This document shows positions 17,296 to 26,134 of a stretch of 64,000 nt of DNA, piece by piece. How positions within the stretch are numbered: position 1 is the first letter of the stretch; each line of letters opens with the position of its first letter. The translations under genes and the position numbers were made by a program. The stretch is from positions 1-64,000 of the forward strand of contig CANJXC010000001.1 in NCBI GenBank assembly GCA_947478845.1. The letters are read 5' to 3'. The notes under the pieces are model-generated. The model was not told the DNA's origin. It did no database searches and saw only the letters and a list, made by a program, of their open reading frames with translations. Origin of the DNA: Spirochaetales bacterium (lineage in GTDB: Bacteria; Spirochaetota; Spirochaetia; JABEVK01).

Positions 17296-18789
17296 ATGGA
17301 AATCTACGGCTTTGCCCCATGGGGGTTCGAGGGGCACTTGGTCCGAATCGAGGTCGATTTGAGGAGGGGTATACCTGGCCTTGAAATGGTAGGACTTCCT
17401 GGGAGTGCTGTGCGGGAAGCGCGTGAGCGGGTAAGGATTGCCCTTTCGGCGGCAGGATTTCAGTTCCCTGCCGATCGCATCCTGGTGAATCTTTCGCCGG
17501 CTGATATACCTAAGACCGGCTCGGGCTATGACCTGCCTCTCGCGTTGGCTCTTCTTGCAGCTTCGGGACAATGGCGAGGCAGCGGGTCACTGCTGGCCGT
17601 CGGTGAGCTCTCTCTTGATGGGAGCCTTCGGTCCGTGACAGGCACACTGGCTGCCGCGGTAACTGCTCGAGAACGGGGTCTGCGAACGTTGGTTCTGCCG
17701 CTGGATTCCGTTGCAGAAGCCTCGGGAGTCCCTGGGCTCAACATCATTGCTGGATCCTGCCTCTCCGACCTGCTGGCGAATCTGAATAGCTTGCATTTTG
17801 CTCCCGTGCAAACCGCGACATCACTGGAAACTCAAGCGCCTCCGGTCCTGCGTGGCCAACCTCAAACTCTCCGCGCACTTCAAGTGGCTGCTGCTGGTGG
17901 ACATTCCTTACTGCTTTTTGGACCGCCAGGCAGCGGGAAAACTTTGGCAGCTAGGACGCTTGAGCATTTGCTTCCTCCGTGGCCGATTGACAGTGCCCTA
18001 CAAACCTCAAGAATCTGGTCTCTGGCCGGAAAACTACCTCCTGGTTCTGGACTGTTAAGACGTCGTCCTTTCCGCGAGCCCCATCATAGCGCCTCTGCGC
18101 AGGGGATACTCGGGGGCGGCCTTGGTCTGTTACCAGGGGAGATCTCCTTGGCGCATCAGGGAGTGCTGTTTCTCGACGAGGCGCCGGAGTATTCTTCTCG
18201 GCTTCTCCAGGCCCTTCGAGAACCGCTAGAAGCTGGAAAAATCCACGTGGTTCGGGCCGGAATGTCGGTGTGGTACCCTTCGCGCTTTGCACTGGTCATG
18301 ACCGCCAATGGCTGTCCCTGCGGCCAGAGTGGTAGGGATAAGGGTGTTTGCTTCTGTTCAGCACAGACTATTCGCAGGTATTGGGATCGACTCGGTAATG
18401 CACTCATGGACCGTGTTGAACTCCGACTTTTCTTGAGGCCTGTTCCCGTTGATCAGGGTTTATCCCAGGATTCTACGTCTTGGGTGGATCTAAAGGCGCC
18501 TGTTGAACTTGCGAGAAAGAGACAGGCTGCCCGGGGTCAGGACGTGAATCAGGCGAATGTAGACCTTGATCTTCCCGCGCTCAGGCGCTTCTCCAAACTT
18601 CAGCCCGCGCACGAGAACCTATTGGGAAAATGGGGTCGGCAGGAAGACTGGTCAACTCGGGCCCTGCAAGCGGTACTTAAAGTGGCTCTCACTTTGGCTG
18701 ACCTGGATGACTCTGTCATGGAATTATCCCACATCGAACAAGCCTGCCGCTTGAGAAGTCCTCAGGGTGGCGAACCTTGGAGGGATTAA
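17296..18789 (+). CDS. YifB/ComM-type Mg-chelatase-like AAA ATPase
   Basis: About 497 residues. The N-terminal ChlI-like domain has GIPGLEMVGLPGSAVREARERV and NLSPADIPKTGSGYDLPLAL. The AAA core has Walker A in GPPGSGKTLAART, sensor region FLDEAPEYSSRLLQALREPL, and ANGCPCGQSG with paired cysteines. ComM proteins are helicases that aid branch migration in natural transformation. ATG 17296 has GGAGG five bases before it; the in-frame TTG at 17284 overlaps that site. A small CCCC/GGGG hairpin (about 17269-17281) precedes it, after the RNase H fusion gene. Together with comFB, this hints at DNA uptake ability. Confidence 0.88.
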   Translation: MEIYGFAPWGFEGHLVRIEVDLRRGIPGLEMVGLPGSAVREARERVRIALSAAGFQFPADRILVNLSPADIPKTGSGYDLPLALALLAASGQWRGSGSLLAVGELSLDGSLRSVTGTLAAAVTARERGLRTLVLPLDSVAEASGVPGLNIIAGSCLSDLLANLNSLHFAPVQTATSLETQAPPVLRGQPQTLRALQVAAAGGHSLLLFGPPGSGKTLAARTLEHLLPPWPIDSALQTSRIWSLAGKLPPGSGLLRRRPFREPHHSASAQGILGGGLGLLPGEISLAHQGVLFLDEAPEYSSRLLQALREPLEAGKIHVVRAGMSVWYPSRFALVMTANGCPCGQSGRDKGVCFCSAQTIRRYWDRLGNALMDRVELRLFLRPVPVDQGLSQDSTSWVDLKAPVELARKRQAARGQDVNQANVDLDLPALRRFSKLQPAHENLLGKWGRQEDWSTRALQAVLKVALTLADLDDSVMELSHIEQACRLRSPQGGEPWRD

Positions 18790-18814
18790 TCTGGCTCCCC
18801 CGTCGCATTCTGAG

Positions 18815-18820
18815 TATATT
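18815..18820 (+). promoter_or_regulatory. -10 element of htrA, leaderless geometry
   Basis: TATATT at 18815-18820 followed by exactly six bases (TCTCCA) and the ATG at 18827. There is no ribosome-binding site between, so transcription would begin at or beside the start codon. The -35 region is weak. Confidence 0.5.
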
Positions 18821-18826
18821 TCTCCA

Positions 18827-20041
18827 ATGAGATTGTACAGTCGTGCCTCCATGGTGTGGGCTTTAGTTTCTGGAGCCTTATTTGCCTTGGTCCTTGGGTT
18901 GTCTGGTGCACTTTGGTACCTCAAGGCCGAAGAACTCCGGTCTGTTGCCCAGATGACCGAGTCCCTCAAGAGCGCCTCTCCTACCGCTGGTCTGGAGCTC
19001 AGAAAAGTCGCCCTTCAGGAAGATTTCTCAGCCGAGGAGCAACAAAATATCAGCATCTACGAGTCGCTGAACGCCGGAGTGGTCAATGTCACTACTGAAG
19101 TCATGGGGTACAACTGGTTTCTCGATGCCGTACCCCAATCAGGAGGTACCGGTTCAGGCTCCATCATCGACAAGAAAGGCTACATTCTCACAAACCAGCA
19201 CGTCGTCAATAATGCTGTAAAAGTAACCATCACCCTGGCAGACGGAACCCAGTTTGACGGGGAAACGATTGGGAAAGATCCGGAAAACGATCTTGCTGTG
19301 GTGAAGTTCGACCCAAAGGGCCGCAACTTGACTACGATACCCATGGGAAGCAGTGCCAACCTACGTGTTGGTCAAAAAGTCCTGGCGATTGGCAACCCTT
19401 TCGCCCTCGACCGCACCCTTACCACAGGCATTGTGAGCGCTCTAGGAAGACCACTGAAGAATGATAATGGGGTGGTGCTTCATGAACTCATTCAGACCGA
19501 TGCCTCCATTAATCCGGGAAACTCCGGTGGGCCATTGTTAAATGGCAAGGGACAAATCATCGGCATCAATACCATGATTTACTCGCCAACTGGGGGTTCA
19601 GTGGGCATTGGTTTCGCAGTTCCTGTTGATACCGCGCGGCGTGTTGTTCCCGAGTTGATTCAATTTGGCATGGTAAAACGGGGCTGGATCGATATCTCTC
19701 CCGTCCAGCTTTTCCCCCAATTGGTAAGGTATGCGAGACTACCTGTCGAAAAAGGAATTCTGGTTTCAAAGGTTACTGCTGGAGGACCCGCCGAGAAAGC
19801 CGGACTCAAGGGCGGTAACTCAGGTCAGGCGGTACGCTACGGCAATTCCATCCTTTACCTCGGAGGCGACATCATCACCGCGATCAATGGCACCGAAATG
19901 ACAGCACTCGCCGATCTTTATTCCGCCCTAGAATCGACGAGACCCGGCGACAAGGTCAAAGTGTCGGTCGTCCGTTCCGGTCGAAAACTTGAAATCACGG
20001 TGACATTGGCCGAACGAACGGCTCAGGATCAACTGGAGTGA
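18827..20041 (+). CDS. HtrA/DegP-type periplasmic serine protease with PDZ domain
   Basis: About 404 residues. One N-terminal membrane helix (about residues 10-30, ALVSGALFALVLGLSGALW) anchors or exports it. The trypsin-like domain has the triad H125 (TNQHVV), D155 (ENDLAVV) and S233 (NPGNSGGPL). One PDZ domain follows, with GPAEKAGLKGG and GDIITAINGTEM. It degrades or refolds damaged envelope proteins. ATG 18827 is preferred to an upstream frame extension into yifB because the hydrophobic segment then starts properly. The uvrB start overlaps its stop by four bases. Confidence 0.9.
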   Translation: MRLYSRASMVWALVSGALFALVLGLSGALWYLKAEELRSVAQMTESLKSASPTAGLELRKVALQEDFSAEEQQNISIYESLNAGVVNVTTEVMGYNWFLDAVPQSGGTGSGSIIDKKGYILTNQHVVNNAVKVTITLADGTQFDGETIGKDPENDLAVVKFDPKGRNLTTIPMGSSANLRVGQKVLAIGNPFALDRTLTTGIVSALGRPLKNDNGVVLHELIQTDASINPGNSGGPLLNGKGQIIGINTMIYSPTGGSVGIGFAVPVDTARRVVPELIQFGMVKRGWIDISPVQLFPQLVRYARLPVEKGILVSKVTAGGPAEKAGLKGGNSGQAVRYGNSILYLGGDIITAINGTEMTALADLYSALESTRPGDKVKVSVVRSGRKLEITVTLAERTAQDQLE

Positions 20042-22014
20042 AGTTTACCGTTAAGGCTCCTTTTGAACCTGCCGGTGACCAAGGACAGGCAATCAGCAAG
20101 CTGACTCAAGGAGTAGTCGACGGCCTTAAGTTTCAGACTCTTAAAGGAGTTACGGGGTCTGGAAAGACCTATACCATGGCTAAGGTGATTGAGCAGTTGC
20201 AAAGACCTACGCTCATCATGAGCCATAACAAAACTCTTGCTGCCCAGTTGTACCGCGAGTTTAAGGATTTCTTCCCTGATAATGCGGTTGAGTACTTTGT
20301 GTCTTACTATGATTATTACCAACCTGAGGCCTATGTTCCTTCCAAAGACCTCTACATTGAGAAAGACTCATCCATTAACGAAGAAATCGACCGACTGAGG
20401 CTCTCTGCCACTACCTCTCTGGCCTCTAGGCGTGATGTCGTTGTGGTGTCGACTGTTTCAGCAATTTATGGCTTGGGAAGTCCGGTCTCATACCTCGAGA
20501 TGGCCCAAGAAATTAGGTTGGGTCAAAGACTTTCTCTTGACCAGCTGAAAAGAACATTGATAACGCTTCAGTACGAACGCAATGATGCCGTGCTCGAACG
20601 AGGCACGTTTCGGGTGCGAGGCGAACTATTGGAAATCTGGCCTGCTTATATGGAAGAAGGTTTCCGGGTGGAAACGGAATGGGGAGAGGTTTCCAGACTC
20701 CGGCGCTTCGACTGCCTCACCGGTACCACCAAGGAGGAGTTGGACGTCGTAACTATCTTCCCTGCAAAACACTTTGTTCTTCCGGAAGCGCAGGTTAAAA
20801 GTGCGGTAGTTTTGATCCGGGAAGAATTGGAAGCGCAGCATGCCAAGTTCCTTGCGGCAGGGAAGCATCTCGAGGCCGAGCGCATCAAGCAACGCACGGA
20901 ATACGATCTCGAAATGATGGCCGAAATGGGCTACTGCTCGGGTATCGAGAACTATAGTCGTCCGTTGACAGGTAGAAAAGAGGGCCAACGGCCTGCGGTC
21001 CTTCTAGACTACTTTCCCAAGGAGTTCCTGACCTTTGTAGACGAATCACATGTTTCTCTCTCGCAGATTCGCGCGATGTACCTTGGCGACCGAAGCCGAA
21101 AACAGACACTTGTAGATTTTGGTTTCCGCCTCCCATCGGCCCTCGACAATCGTCCGCTATTTTACGAGGAGTTTGAAGGTTTGCTCGACCGCACCATCTA
21201 CGTTTCAGCTACACCTGGAAAGGAAGAGGCTTTGAAAGCCCTCCAAGTTGTAGAGCAGATTATTCGTCCCACAGGCTTGCTAGATCCCGTAGTTGAGGTA
21301 CGACCGACTGAGGGCCAAATTGAAAACCTCTATGGGGAAATCCGCAAGCGAATCCAAAACAACCAGCGGGTCATGGTGACCACCCTCACTAAGAAGATGT
21401 CGGAGCAATTGTCAACTTATTATTCCCAATTAGGCCTGAAAGTCCGCTACCTCCATTCAGAAATTGAAACATTTGAGCGGGTCGATATTCTGAGAGATCT
21501 CCGTGCGGGTGTGATCGATGTGCTCGTTGGAATCAACCTGCTGCGGGAAGGCCTCGATACTCCCGAGGTTTCCTTGGTAGCCATACTCGATGCTGACAAA
21601 ATAGGCTTCTTGCGTTCTGCCACTTCCTTAATCCAGACCATCGGCAGGGCAGCGAGAAACTCCGACGGATTGGTGCTGATGTACGCCGACCGAATCAGTC
21701 CTGCCATGTCCATTGCCATCGAGGAGACCGCAAACAGGAGGAAGCGCCAAATACAGCACAATCTAGCGAACGGGATTACACCGACAACGATTGCAAAAAC
21801 GATCCAAAATATTCTGCAACGAGAGACCCCAACCACCGGAGAACAGCACCGACAGACAGTGGAGGAGTTGAAGAAAAAGTACAACGTGCTGGTTCCGGCC
21901 CAGAAAAAGGCCTTGATCAGTGCCCTAGAAAAAGAGATGCTGGAACTAGCCAAGAACCTAGAGTTTGAGAGTGCGGCTTTGTTGCGGGATGAGCTTCAAA
22001 AACTGAAGAAATGA
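20038..22014 (+). CDS. uvrB: Excinuclease ABC subunit B
   Basis: A 658-residue UvrB, the DNA damage verification helicase of nucleotide excision repair. Motifs in order: Walker A GVTGSGKTYTMAKVI, the beta-hairpin region YYDYYQPEAYVPSKDLYIEKD, Walker B FVDESH, LREGLDTPEVSLVAILDAD, and QTIGRAARN. The C-terminal UVR motif (LEKEMLELAKNLEFESAALLRDE region) that contacts UvrC is present in the last 35 residues. The start is GTG 20038, inside the end of htrA (GTGA overlap). UvrA and UvrC are not in the window. Confidence 0.96.
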   Translation: MKFTVKAPFEPAGDQGQAISKLTQGVVDGLKFQTLKGVTGSGKTYTMAKVIEQLQRPTLIMSHNKTLAAQLYREFKDFFPDNAVEYFVSYYDYYQPEAYVPSKDLYIEKDSSINEEIDRLRLSATTSLASRRDVVVVSTVSAIYGLGSPVSYLEMAQEIRLGQRLSLDQLKRTLITLQYERNDAVLERGTFRVRGELLEIWPAYMEEGFRVETEWGEVSRLRRFDCLTGTTKEELDVVTIFPAKHFVLPEAQVKSAVVLIREELEAQHAKFLAAGKHLEAERIKQRTEYDLEMMAEMGYCSGIENYSRPLTGRKEGQRPAVLLDYFPKEFLTFVDESHVSLSQIRAMYLGDRSRKQTLVDFGFRLPSALDNRPLFYEEFEGLLDRTIYVSATPGKEEALKALQVVEQIIRPTGLLDPVVEVRPTEGQIENLYGEIRKRIQNNQRVMVTTLTKKMSEQLSTYYSQLGLKVRYLHSEIETFERVDILRDLRAGVIDVLVGINLLREGLDTPEVSLVAILDADKIGFLRSATSLIQTIGRAARNSDGLVLMYADRISPAMSIAIEETANRRKRQIQHNLANGITPTTIAKTIQNILQRETPTTGEQHRQTVEELKKKYNVLVPAQKKALISALEKEMLELAKNLEFESAALLRDELQKLKK

Positions 22015-22024
22015 GGGAATTATA

Positions 22025-22405
22025 GTGCGAAGCCCGGTCGTCCTGATGCTGACCTGTCTCCTGGCGTCGTGCAGTCCCACTGACAAGTACGAAGGCTTCA
22101 TTTTGCCTCCGACGCCAGTGCTCACTATCCAAACGTTTTACGGTGTCGTAGATTTTGTACTAATCCGGGTCCGCGATAAGCCGCTGGCGGAAGCGAATCT
22201 CGTGACGATGCTGAGAGCAGGATCCATCGTTGAGATTGTCACATCATCGAGCAACGAAGAAACTATCGAGGGGAAGACCAACCGATGGTATCAGATACAG
22301 TTTCAAGGTAGACGGGGCTGGGTCTTCGGATCGTATCTAAAAATATTTGACAGCCTTGATAAAGCCCGAAATGCTGCCAAGATTACCTCAAAAGAAAAAT
22401 CTTGA
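22025..22405 (+). CDS. Lipoprotein with bacterial SH3 domain
   Basis: A 126-residue exported protein. The signal VVLMLTCLLASCSP has a lipobox (LASC) with the lipidated cysteine near residue 16. The rest is a bacterial SH3 (SH3_3-like) fold: VVDFVLIRVRDKP, AGSIVEIVTSS, RWYQIQFQGRRGWVFGSYLKIF. Such domains often bind peptidoglycan or other wall ligands. The GTG start has GAGGGA six bases upstream, ten bases after uvrB, so it is probably co-transcribed with htrA-uvrB. Converges on pdxT with three bases between the stops. Confidence 0.75.
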   Translation: MRSPVVLMLTCLLASCSPTDKYEGFILPPTPVLTIQTFYGVVDFVLIRVRDKPLAEANLVTMLRAGSIVEIVTSSSNEETIEGKTNRWYQIQFQGRRGWVFGSYLKIFDSLDKARNAAKITSKEKS

Positions 22406-22408
22406 GTT

Positions 22409-22987
22409 CTAGCAGACTTGGTTTAAGAAATACCGATGCACTTCCAAGGAATCTGTAAGCTCGGGATGAAACGAAGCGGCTAGAATGTTTTTCTCCCTCA
22501 CAAGCACTGGAGTTCCCTCATGCTTGGCCATCACAGTTACCTGTGGACCCACCGCAATGATACGAGGTGCCCGAATAAACACCGCAGGTGCTTTTTCATT
22601 GAGCCTTTCCGGGCTAAACGATACTTCCACCTCAGCTTCGAAACTCTCCACCTGCCTTCCGTAGGCGTTACGCTCCACGCTGATGTCCAGCAATCCTAGA
22701 ATTAATTGTTGACTGCCTAGGATTTGCCTAGAAAGCAAGATCATACCGGCACAGGTTCCAAAAACAGGCAGACCACCGGAAATACGTTTCCGCAGAGGCT
22801 CCCAAAGGCCCTGAAGGACCAGAAGTTTCCCAATAGTGGTGCTTTCCCCCCCTGGCAAAATCAATGCGTCTACAGAATCCAGTTCCGCCTGATAACGAAC
22901 TAGAGACACTTGAACCTCGGGAAAACAGGCTAATGTGCGGGCGTGCGGGTCATAACCTCCCTGAAGAGCCAGAACTCCGATCCGCAT
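22409..22987 (-). CDS. pdxT: Pyridoxal 5'-phosphate synthase glutaminase subunit PdxT
   Basis: A 192-residue class-I-like glutaminase. It starts MRIGVLALQGGYDPH and contains LPGGESTTIGKLL, the nucleophile cysteine in PVFGTCAGMILLS, and the His-Glu dyad in SFHPELTDSLEVH. PdxT releases ammonia from glutamine and channels it to PdxS. It lies five bases after pdxS on the same strand, the usual two-gene unit of the ribose-5-phosphate-dependent vitamin B6 pathway. Complete; no odd residues. Confidence 0.95.
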   Translation of the reverse strand: MRIGVLALQGGYDPHARTLACFPEVQVSLVRYQAELDSVDALILPGGESTTIGKLLVLQGLWEPLRKRISGGLPVFGTCAGMILLSRQILGSQQLILGLLDISVERNAYGRQVESFEAEVEVSFSPERLNEKAPAVFIRAPRIIAVGPQVTVMAKHEGTPVLVREKNILAASFHPELTDSLEVHRYFLNQVC

Positions 22988-22992
22988 GGAAG

Positions 22993-23898
22993 TTACCAGC
23001 CGCGGAGGGAGAGCTTCTGGCCATCCGTCAGCTGACGCACATCAACGCCCGCTATCGCCTGTCCGAGCCCAGTAGAAATAGCTGCTAGACGTGAGGGATT
23101 CTGGTAGTTCGCCACAGCCTCAACAATCGCATGAGCCATTCTTTTTGGGTCAGCAGCCTTGAAAATTCCAGAGCCTACAAACACGGTTTCTGCGCCTAAG
23201 TGCCTCATCAACGCTGCGTCGGCGGGAGTGGCTACACCACCTGCGGAGAAGTTAGGAACCGGTAACTTTCCGGTCTGTGAAACTTCCATTACCAGCTCAA
23301 AAGGAGCGCCAATGTTTTTGGCGAAGGTCATAAGCTCTTCCTTGGGGGTCCTCGTGAGTTGACGGATCTGATCCATAAGTGTCCGCATATGCCGAACTGC
23401 TTCTATCACGTTTCCGGTGCCGGCTTCTCCTTTAGTACGAATCAGAGCAGCTCCTTCACCAATCCGGCGCAACGCTTCACCAAGGTCTCGGCAACCACAG
23501 ACAAAAGGGACCTGAAAATCATGTTTGTAAATGTGAAACTGGTCATCGGCTGGAGTCAGAACCTCGCTTTCGTCGATAAAATCGACCTTGAGTGCCTCCA
23601 GAATCTGAGCCTCGACAATGTGGCCAATGCGACACTTGGCCATGACCGGAATAGAAACTGAAGCTTGGATCTCTTGAATCATTTTCGGATCGGACATGCG
23701 GGCGACGCCACCTTGAATCCGAATGTCGGAAGGTACACGTTCCAAAGCCATTACGGCAATTGCACCGGCTTCTTCAGCAATTTTCGCCTCTGCTGCTGTT
23801 GTCACGTCCATGATGACCCCGCCTTTCAGCATCTCAGCGAGACCGAGTTTCGTTTTCCAGGTGGCCTTCTGACGTTGGGACCAAAGAGTATCGCTCAT
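22993..23898 (-). CDS. pdxS: Pyridoxal 5'-phosphate synthase lyase subunit PdxS
   Basis: A 301-residue PdxS barrel enzyme that builds PLP from ribose 5-phosphate, glyceraldehyde 3-phosphate and ammonia. Landmarks: [32 protein letters not shown], the active-site lysine in [11 protein letters not shown], and [11 protein letters not shown]. The protein has a cysteine where many have alanine in AKARIGH. A clear promoter (TTGACT-17-TAAATT) and an AAGGA site precede it. With pdxT it forms a complete PLP synthase operon. Confidence 0.96.
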   Translation of the reverse strand: MSDTLWSQRQKATWKTKLGLAEMLKGGVIMDVTTAAEAKIAEEAGAIAVMALERVPSDIRIQGGVARMSDPKMIQEIQASVSIPVMAKCRIGHIVEAQILEALKVDFIDESEVLTPADDQFHIYKHDFQVPFVCGCRDLGEALRRIGEGAALIRTKGEAGTGNVIEAVRHMRTLMDQIRQLTRTPKEELMTFAKNIGAPFELVMEVSQTGKLPVPNFSAGGVATPADAALMRHLGAETVFVGSGIFKAADPKRMAHAIVEAVANYQNPSRLAAISTGLGQAIAGVDVRQLTDGQKLSLRGW

Positions 23899-23923
23899 CG
23901 AACCATCCTTCTTCTTTCCTGCG

Positions 23924-23952
23924 AATTTATCCCTGTCAAGTCAAAAAGTCAA
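23924..23952 (-). promoter_or_regulatory. Promoter of pdxST
   Basis: On the minus strand TTGACT (23952-23947), a 17-base spacer and TAAATT (23929-23924). The leader of about 20-25 bases holds AAGGA before the pdxS ATG. A second TTGACA lies inside the spacer. Confidence 0.7.
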
Positions 23953-23989
23953 GGCGCAGAAACTGTCTGTCCCTGTCCAATGAAAGGTA

Positions 23990-23995
23990 TATAAT
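23990..23995 (+). promoter_or_regulatory. -10 element of the CAP gene, leaderless geometry
   Basis: A consensus TATAAT at 23990-23995, then six bases (GTCTTA) and the ATG at 24002. No ribosome-binding site fits between; transcription should start at the ATG. No good -35 is visible at the proper distance. Confidence 0.6.
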
Positions 23996-24001
23996 GTCTT
24001 A

Positions 24002-24424
24002 ATGAACTCTAAGAATTTTTGGACTTTCTTGTTTCTCGCGGTAGGTTTCTCCCTCGCGGGAGAAGTCTCATTTCCCACCCTTTGGAGTCGGGCAGTACCC
24101 TACGCTGTATCCGTCACCGAAGACCCGGCAATCTCCTCCGTATGTGTCCTGCGAGCCCAAGAACTTCTGAACATTGGCCAGCTTAGTCACTACGACGGAG
24201 GGGGACTTCGTGTGGGAAGTCAAATGGTGGGTCTCGGTTTTCAGAATGGTGAATGGGGAGAGATTCTTGGCTCAGGCGCTGATGTGGAAACGGTTTTTCT
24301 TGCTTGGATGAAAAGTCCTTCGCATAAAGCCCTACTTCAGGCTGCTCATTGGGAAAGCTTCGGTTGGGGTGTGGTTAAACAGAACAATGTGGAAGTTGTG
24401 GTTGTCCGCTTCTGGCGCCCCTGA
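24002..24424 (+). CDS. Secreted CAP/SCP-domain protein
   Basis: A 140-residue exported protein. An N-terminal signal peptide (FWTFLFLAVGFSLAGE) precedes a small CAP (cysteine-rich secretory/PR-1) domain: RAQELLNIGQLSHY, GEWGEILGSG, FLAWMKSPSHKALLQAA and a terminal WGVVKQNNVEVVVVRF. The motif order (H, E, W-x-SPSHK) is the bacterial YkwD/SCP pattern. The function of these domains in bacteria is largely unknown. It stands alone with its own promoter and converges on the FTR gene at 24426, one base from its stop. Confidence 0.8.
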   Translation: MNSKNFWTFLFLAVGFSLAGEVSFPTLWSRAVPYAVSVTEDPAISSVCVLRAQELLNIGQLSHYDGGGLRVGSQMVGLGFQNGEWGEILGSGADVETVFLAWMKSPSHKALLQAAHWESFGWGVVKQNNVEVVVVRFWRP

Positions 24425-24425
24425 G

Positions 24426-24749
24426 TCAGGTCAACCTTCGCTCGGGAATTGAACTCACGTTGGCAACGTCTTTCCCCGCTGACAAGTAGAGGCCGCAGTA
24501 GCACTGCCCATGTTCGTCAATATCGGCCGCCGAATAGGTGCAAGGACAAATGATATCCTTGTTATTATCGCCAGTTCCATCGAGGTCCCGACAAGGGCAG
24601 TAAGGACGTCCTGTCTTTTGGGCAGTCATGCACAATCCTGCCAATATGACCTCTGTAAGTTCGGGGTCAGGATTGACCACCCACCCGCGGCGGTTGGCTA
24701 CCTGATCCGCATACCGCCGGACGCTCTCGAGGTCTGAAAACTTACTCAA
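24426..24749 (-). CDS. Ferredoxin:thioredoxin reductase catalytic-chain-like protein
   Basis: About 107 residues. The Cys pattern matches the FTR catalytic (beta) chain: C in LAGLCMTA, then YCPCRDL, IICPC and QCYCGLYL, the set that holds a [4Fe-4S] cluster next to a redox disulfide. Such proteins pass electrons from ferredoxin to a thioredoxin-type disulfide. The start is TTG 24749, overlapping the end of the glutaredoxin-like gene by eight bases; a longer frame reaching back to 24842 would lie inside that gene. The tight overlap suggests the glutaredoxin is its partner. Confidence 0.82.
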   Translation of the reverse strand: MSKFSDLESVRRYADQVANRRGWVVNPDPELTEVILAGLCMTAQKTGRPYCPCRDLDGTGDNNKDIICPCTYSAADIDEHGQCYCGLYLSAGKDVANVSSIPERRLT

Positions 24750-25080
24750 GCAGCTTCGCCTCAACGGTTTCGTCCTCATGAGGGATGTCCAAGAACTCTT
24801 CCCAAAAGCGTTGAATGTAACCGAGAGTATACCGATCGCCATTCCTTACAAGGGAGGGGTAGGAAAGGTTAATGCCAAACTTATCCCTGAACTCCTGCTT
24901 GCTTTTCACCTTGAGTTCTGTCTCTACCTCGTCGAGAAACACATACTCGAATGCGATTTGCTTTTTTTTCAAGAAATCCATTCCGCGCTTACAAAACCCG
25001 CAAGTGGACAAAGCAAGCAGTTGAACTTTTTCGCGCTGGATTTCTCCGGCAACTTCGGTGAAGACAACTTGGTCGAACAT
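24742..25080 (-). CDS. Glutaredoxin/thioredoxin-like protein (CGFC)
   Basis: A 112-residue thioredoxin-fold protein with the active-site STCGFCKRGMDFL (CxxC) near residue 27 and a cis-proline-type segment LSYPSLVRNGDRYTLG. It resembles glutaredoxins that deliver or receive disulfide electrons. It starts 11 bases after the NYN gene with AGAGG upstream, and the FTR-like gene begins inside its last codons. I infer that FTR reduces this CGFC disulfide; an interaction has not been shown. Confidence 0.8.
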   Translation of the reverse strand: MFDQVVFTEVAGEIQREKVQLLALSTCGFCKRGMDFLKKKQIAFEYVFLDEVETELKVKSKQEFRDKFGINLSYPSLVRNGDRYTLGYIQRFWEEFLDIPHEDETVEAKLLE

Positions 25081-25091
25081 GGTTTACCTCT

Positions 25092-26087
25092 TCAGTTGGC
25101 ATTCAGTTTGGCGTAATTGCTTACCCCTTCAGTACGGGTCTCCACCAATCCTCGCAAGTCTGCAGCCTGCAGGAACTTCTTGAACTGCGAATAGCCCAAC
25201 GACTTCAGATCGATCTTGCGTTCCCTAATCCGCGAGCTGATGACACTGTATTCATGAAACTGCGGGTCCCGGCCGGCATCGAGCTCCGAAAGTGATTCTA
25301 CGAGTGAACGAAGGGCTTTTTGAAGATCTCCACCTCGGTCGCGTGACTCTTTGGAGTCCTTGGCATCGGGGAGAAGAATTTCCGGATTACCTTCCTTTTC
25401 AATCAGCTGAATGACCCTGTTCTTCACCGCAGCTGAAATAAAGTCTCCCCAACGGGAGTAACCCATGTGTTTCTCGTCAAAGTTGGGATTCAACATCTTC
25501 ATGCGAATCTTTACGGTTCCAACATTCACAGGCTTTCCTTCCTTCGACAGGATCCCGACTGCCTCAGCAAGAGCTGAAAACCAATATTCCGGCGACGGTG
25601 TCCCTTGAGGCGCAGTCCCCGGTTCGTCATCCTCATCGTTGGGAAGAATATCGCGGTAATCAATGAAGCTGTCGGCTATAGACAGAAGCTCCTGAGAGGC
25701 CGTTTTGATGTCGCAAACAACATGGGTCATTTTGCCTGCGCGCCTCAATGTGAGCAACAAGGGGCGGAAGTCACTGTCTCCGGTAACGAGTACGATGCTG
25801 TCGATATGGTCGTAGAGCCTCAGAATTTCCAAGGTGTCCGATACCAGTTGGATATCAACCGAGTTTTTCTTCTTTCTCTCACTAGGAACATGGACCAAAT
25901 AGAAATGGTATTTCTTGAGTTGGAGGGCCAAGCGGGTGAAACTGGGTGTGCTCCAGTCGGCATACGCTTTGGCAGCCACAACTCTACCTAAGTTTTCGGC
26001 GTAGTCCCATAGGGAATCGATGAACAGTGGATTGTTGCCCGGGGGGGTAACGTTCTCGATGTCCCAAATGATCGAAATGTTTGACAT
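25092..26087 (-). CDS. NYN-domain RNase-like protein with two OST-HTH (LOTUS) domains
   Basis: A 331-residue protein. Residues 1-150 are a NYN/PIN-like domain with acidic residues in IIWDIENVTPP, VDIQLVSDTLEIL and LVTGDSDFRPLLLTLRR, the pattern of metal-dependent nucleases. Two OST-HTH/LOTUS modules follow (about residues 165-245, with MGYSRWGDFISAAVKN, and 255-331, with LGYSQFKKFLQAADLRGLV), a domain thought to bind RNA. The architecture is known in bacteria but the target is not. It starts the operon with the Grx and FTR-like genes and has its own strong leaderless-type promoter. Confidence 0.85.
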   Translation of the reverse strand: MSNISIIWDIENVTPPGNNPLFIDSLWDYAENLGRVVAAKAYADWSTPSFTRLALQLKKYHFYLVHVPSERKKKNSVDIQLVSDTLEILRLYDHIDSIVLVTGDSDFRPLLLTLRRAGKMTHVVCDIKTASQELLSIADSFIDYRDILPNDEDDEPGTAPQGTPSPEYWFSALAEAVGILSKEGKPVNVGTVKIRMKMLNPNFDEKHMGYSRWGDFISAAVKNRVIQLIEKEGNPEILLPDAKDSKESRDRGGDLQKALRSLVESLSELDAGRDPQFHEYSVISSRIRERKIDLKSLGYSQFKKFLQAADLRGLVETRTEGVSNYAKLNAN

Positions 26088-26093
26088 ATTCCT

Positions 26094-26121
26094 ATTCTAA
26101 CCCGTATGTACCCTTTGTCAA
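26094..26121 (-). promoter_or_regulatory. Leaderless promoter of the NYN gene
   Basis: On the minus strand TTGACA (26121-26116), a 16-base spacer, TAGAAT (26099-26094), then six bases AGGAAT and the ATG at 26087. Both hexamers are near-consensus, so transcription should begin at the start codon. Divergent from the promoter at 26135. Confidence 0.75.
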
Positions 26122-26134
26122 AGTGGGAAACGGC

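Noticed and set aside
24750-24842. N-terminal extension of the FTR-like protein
   Set aside because: It would lie within the glutaredoxin-like gene in another frame and lacks a family match; the TTG at 24749 gives the normal chain length.
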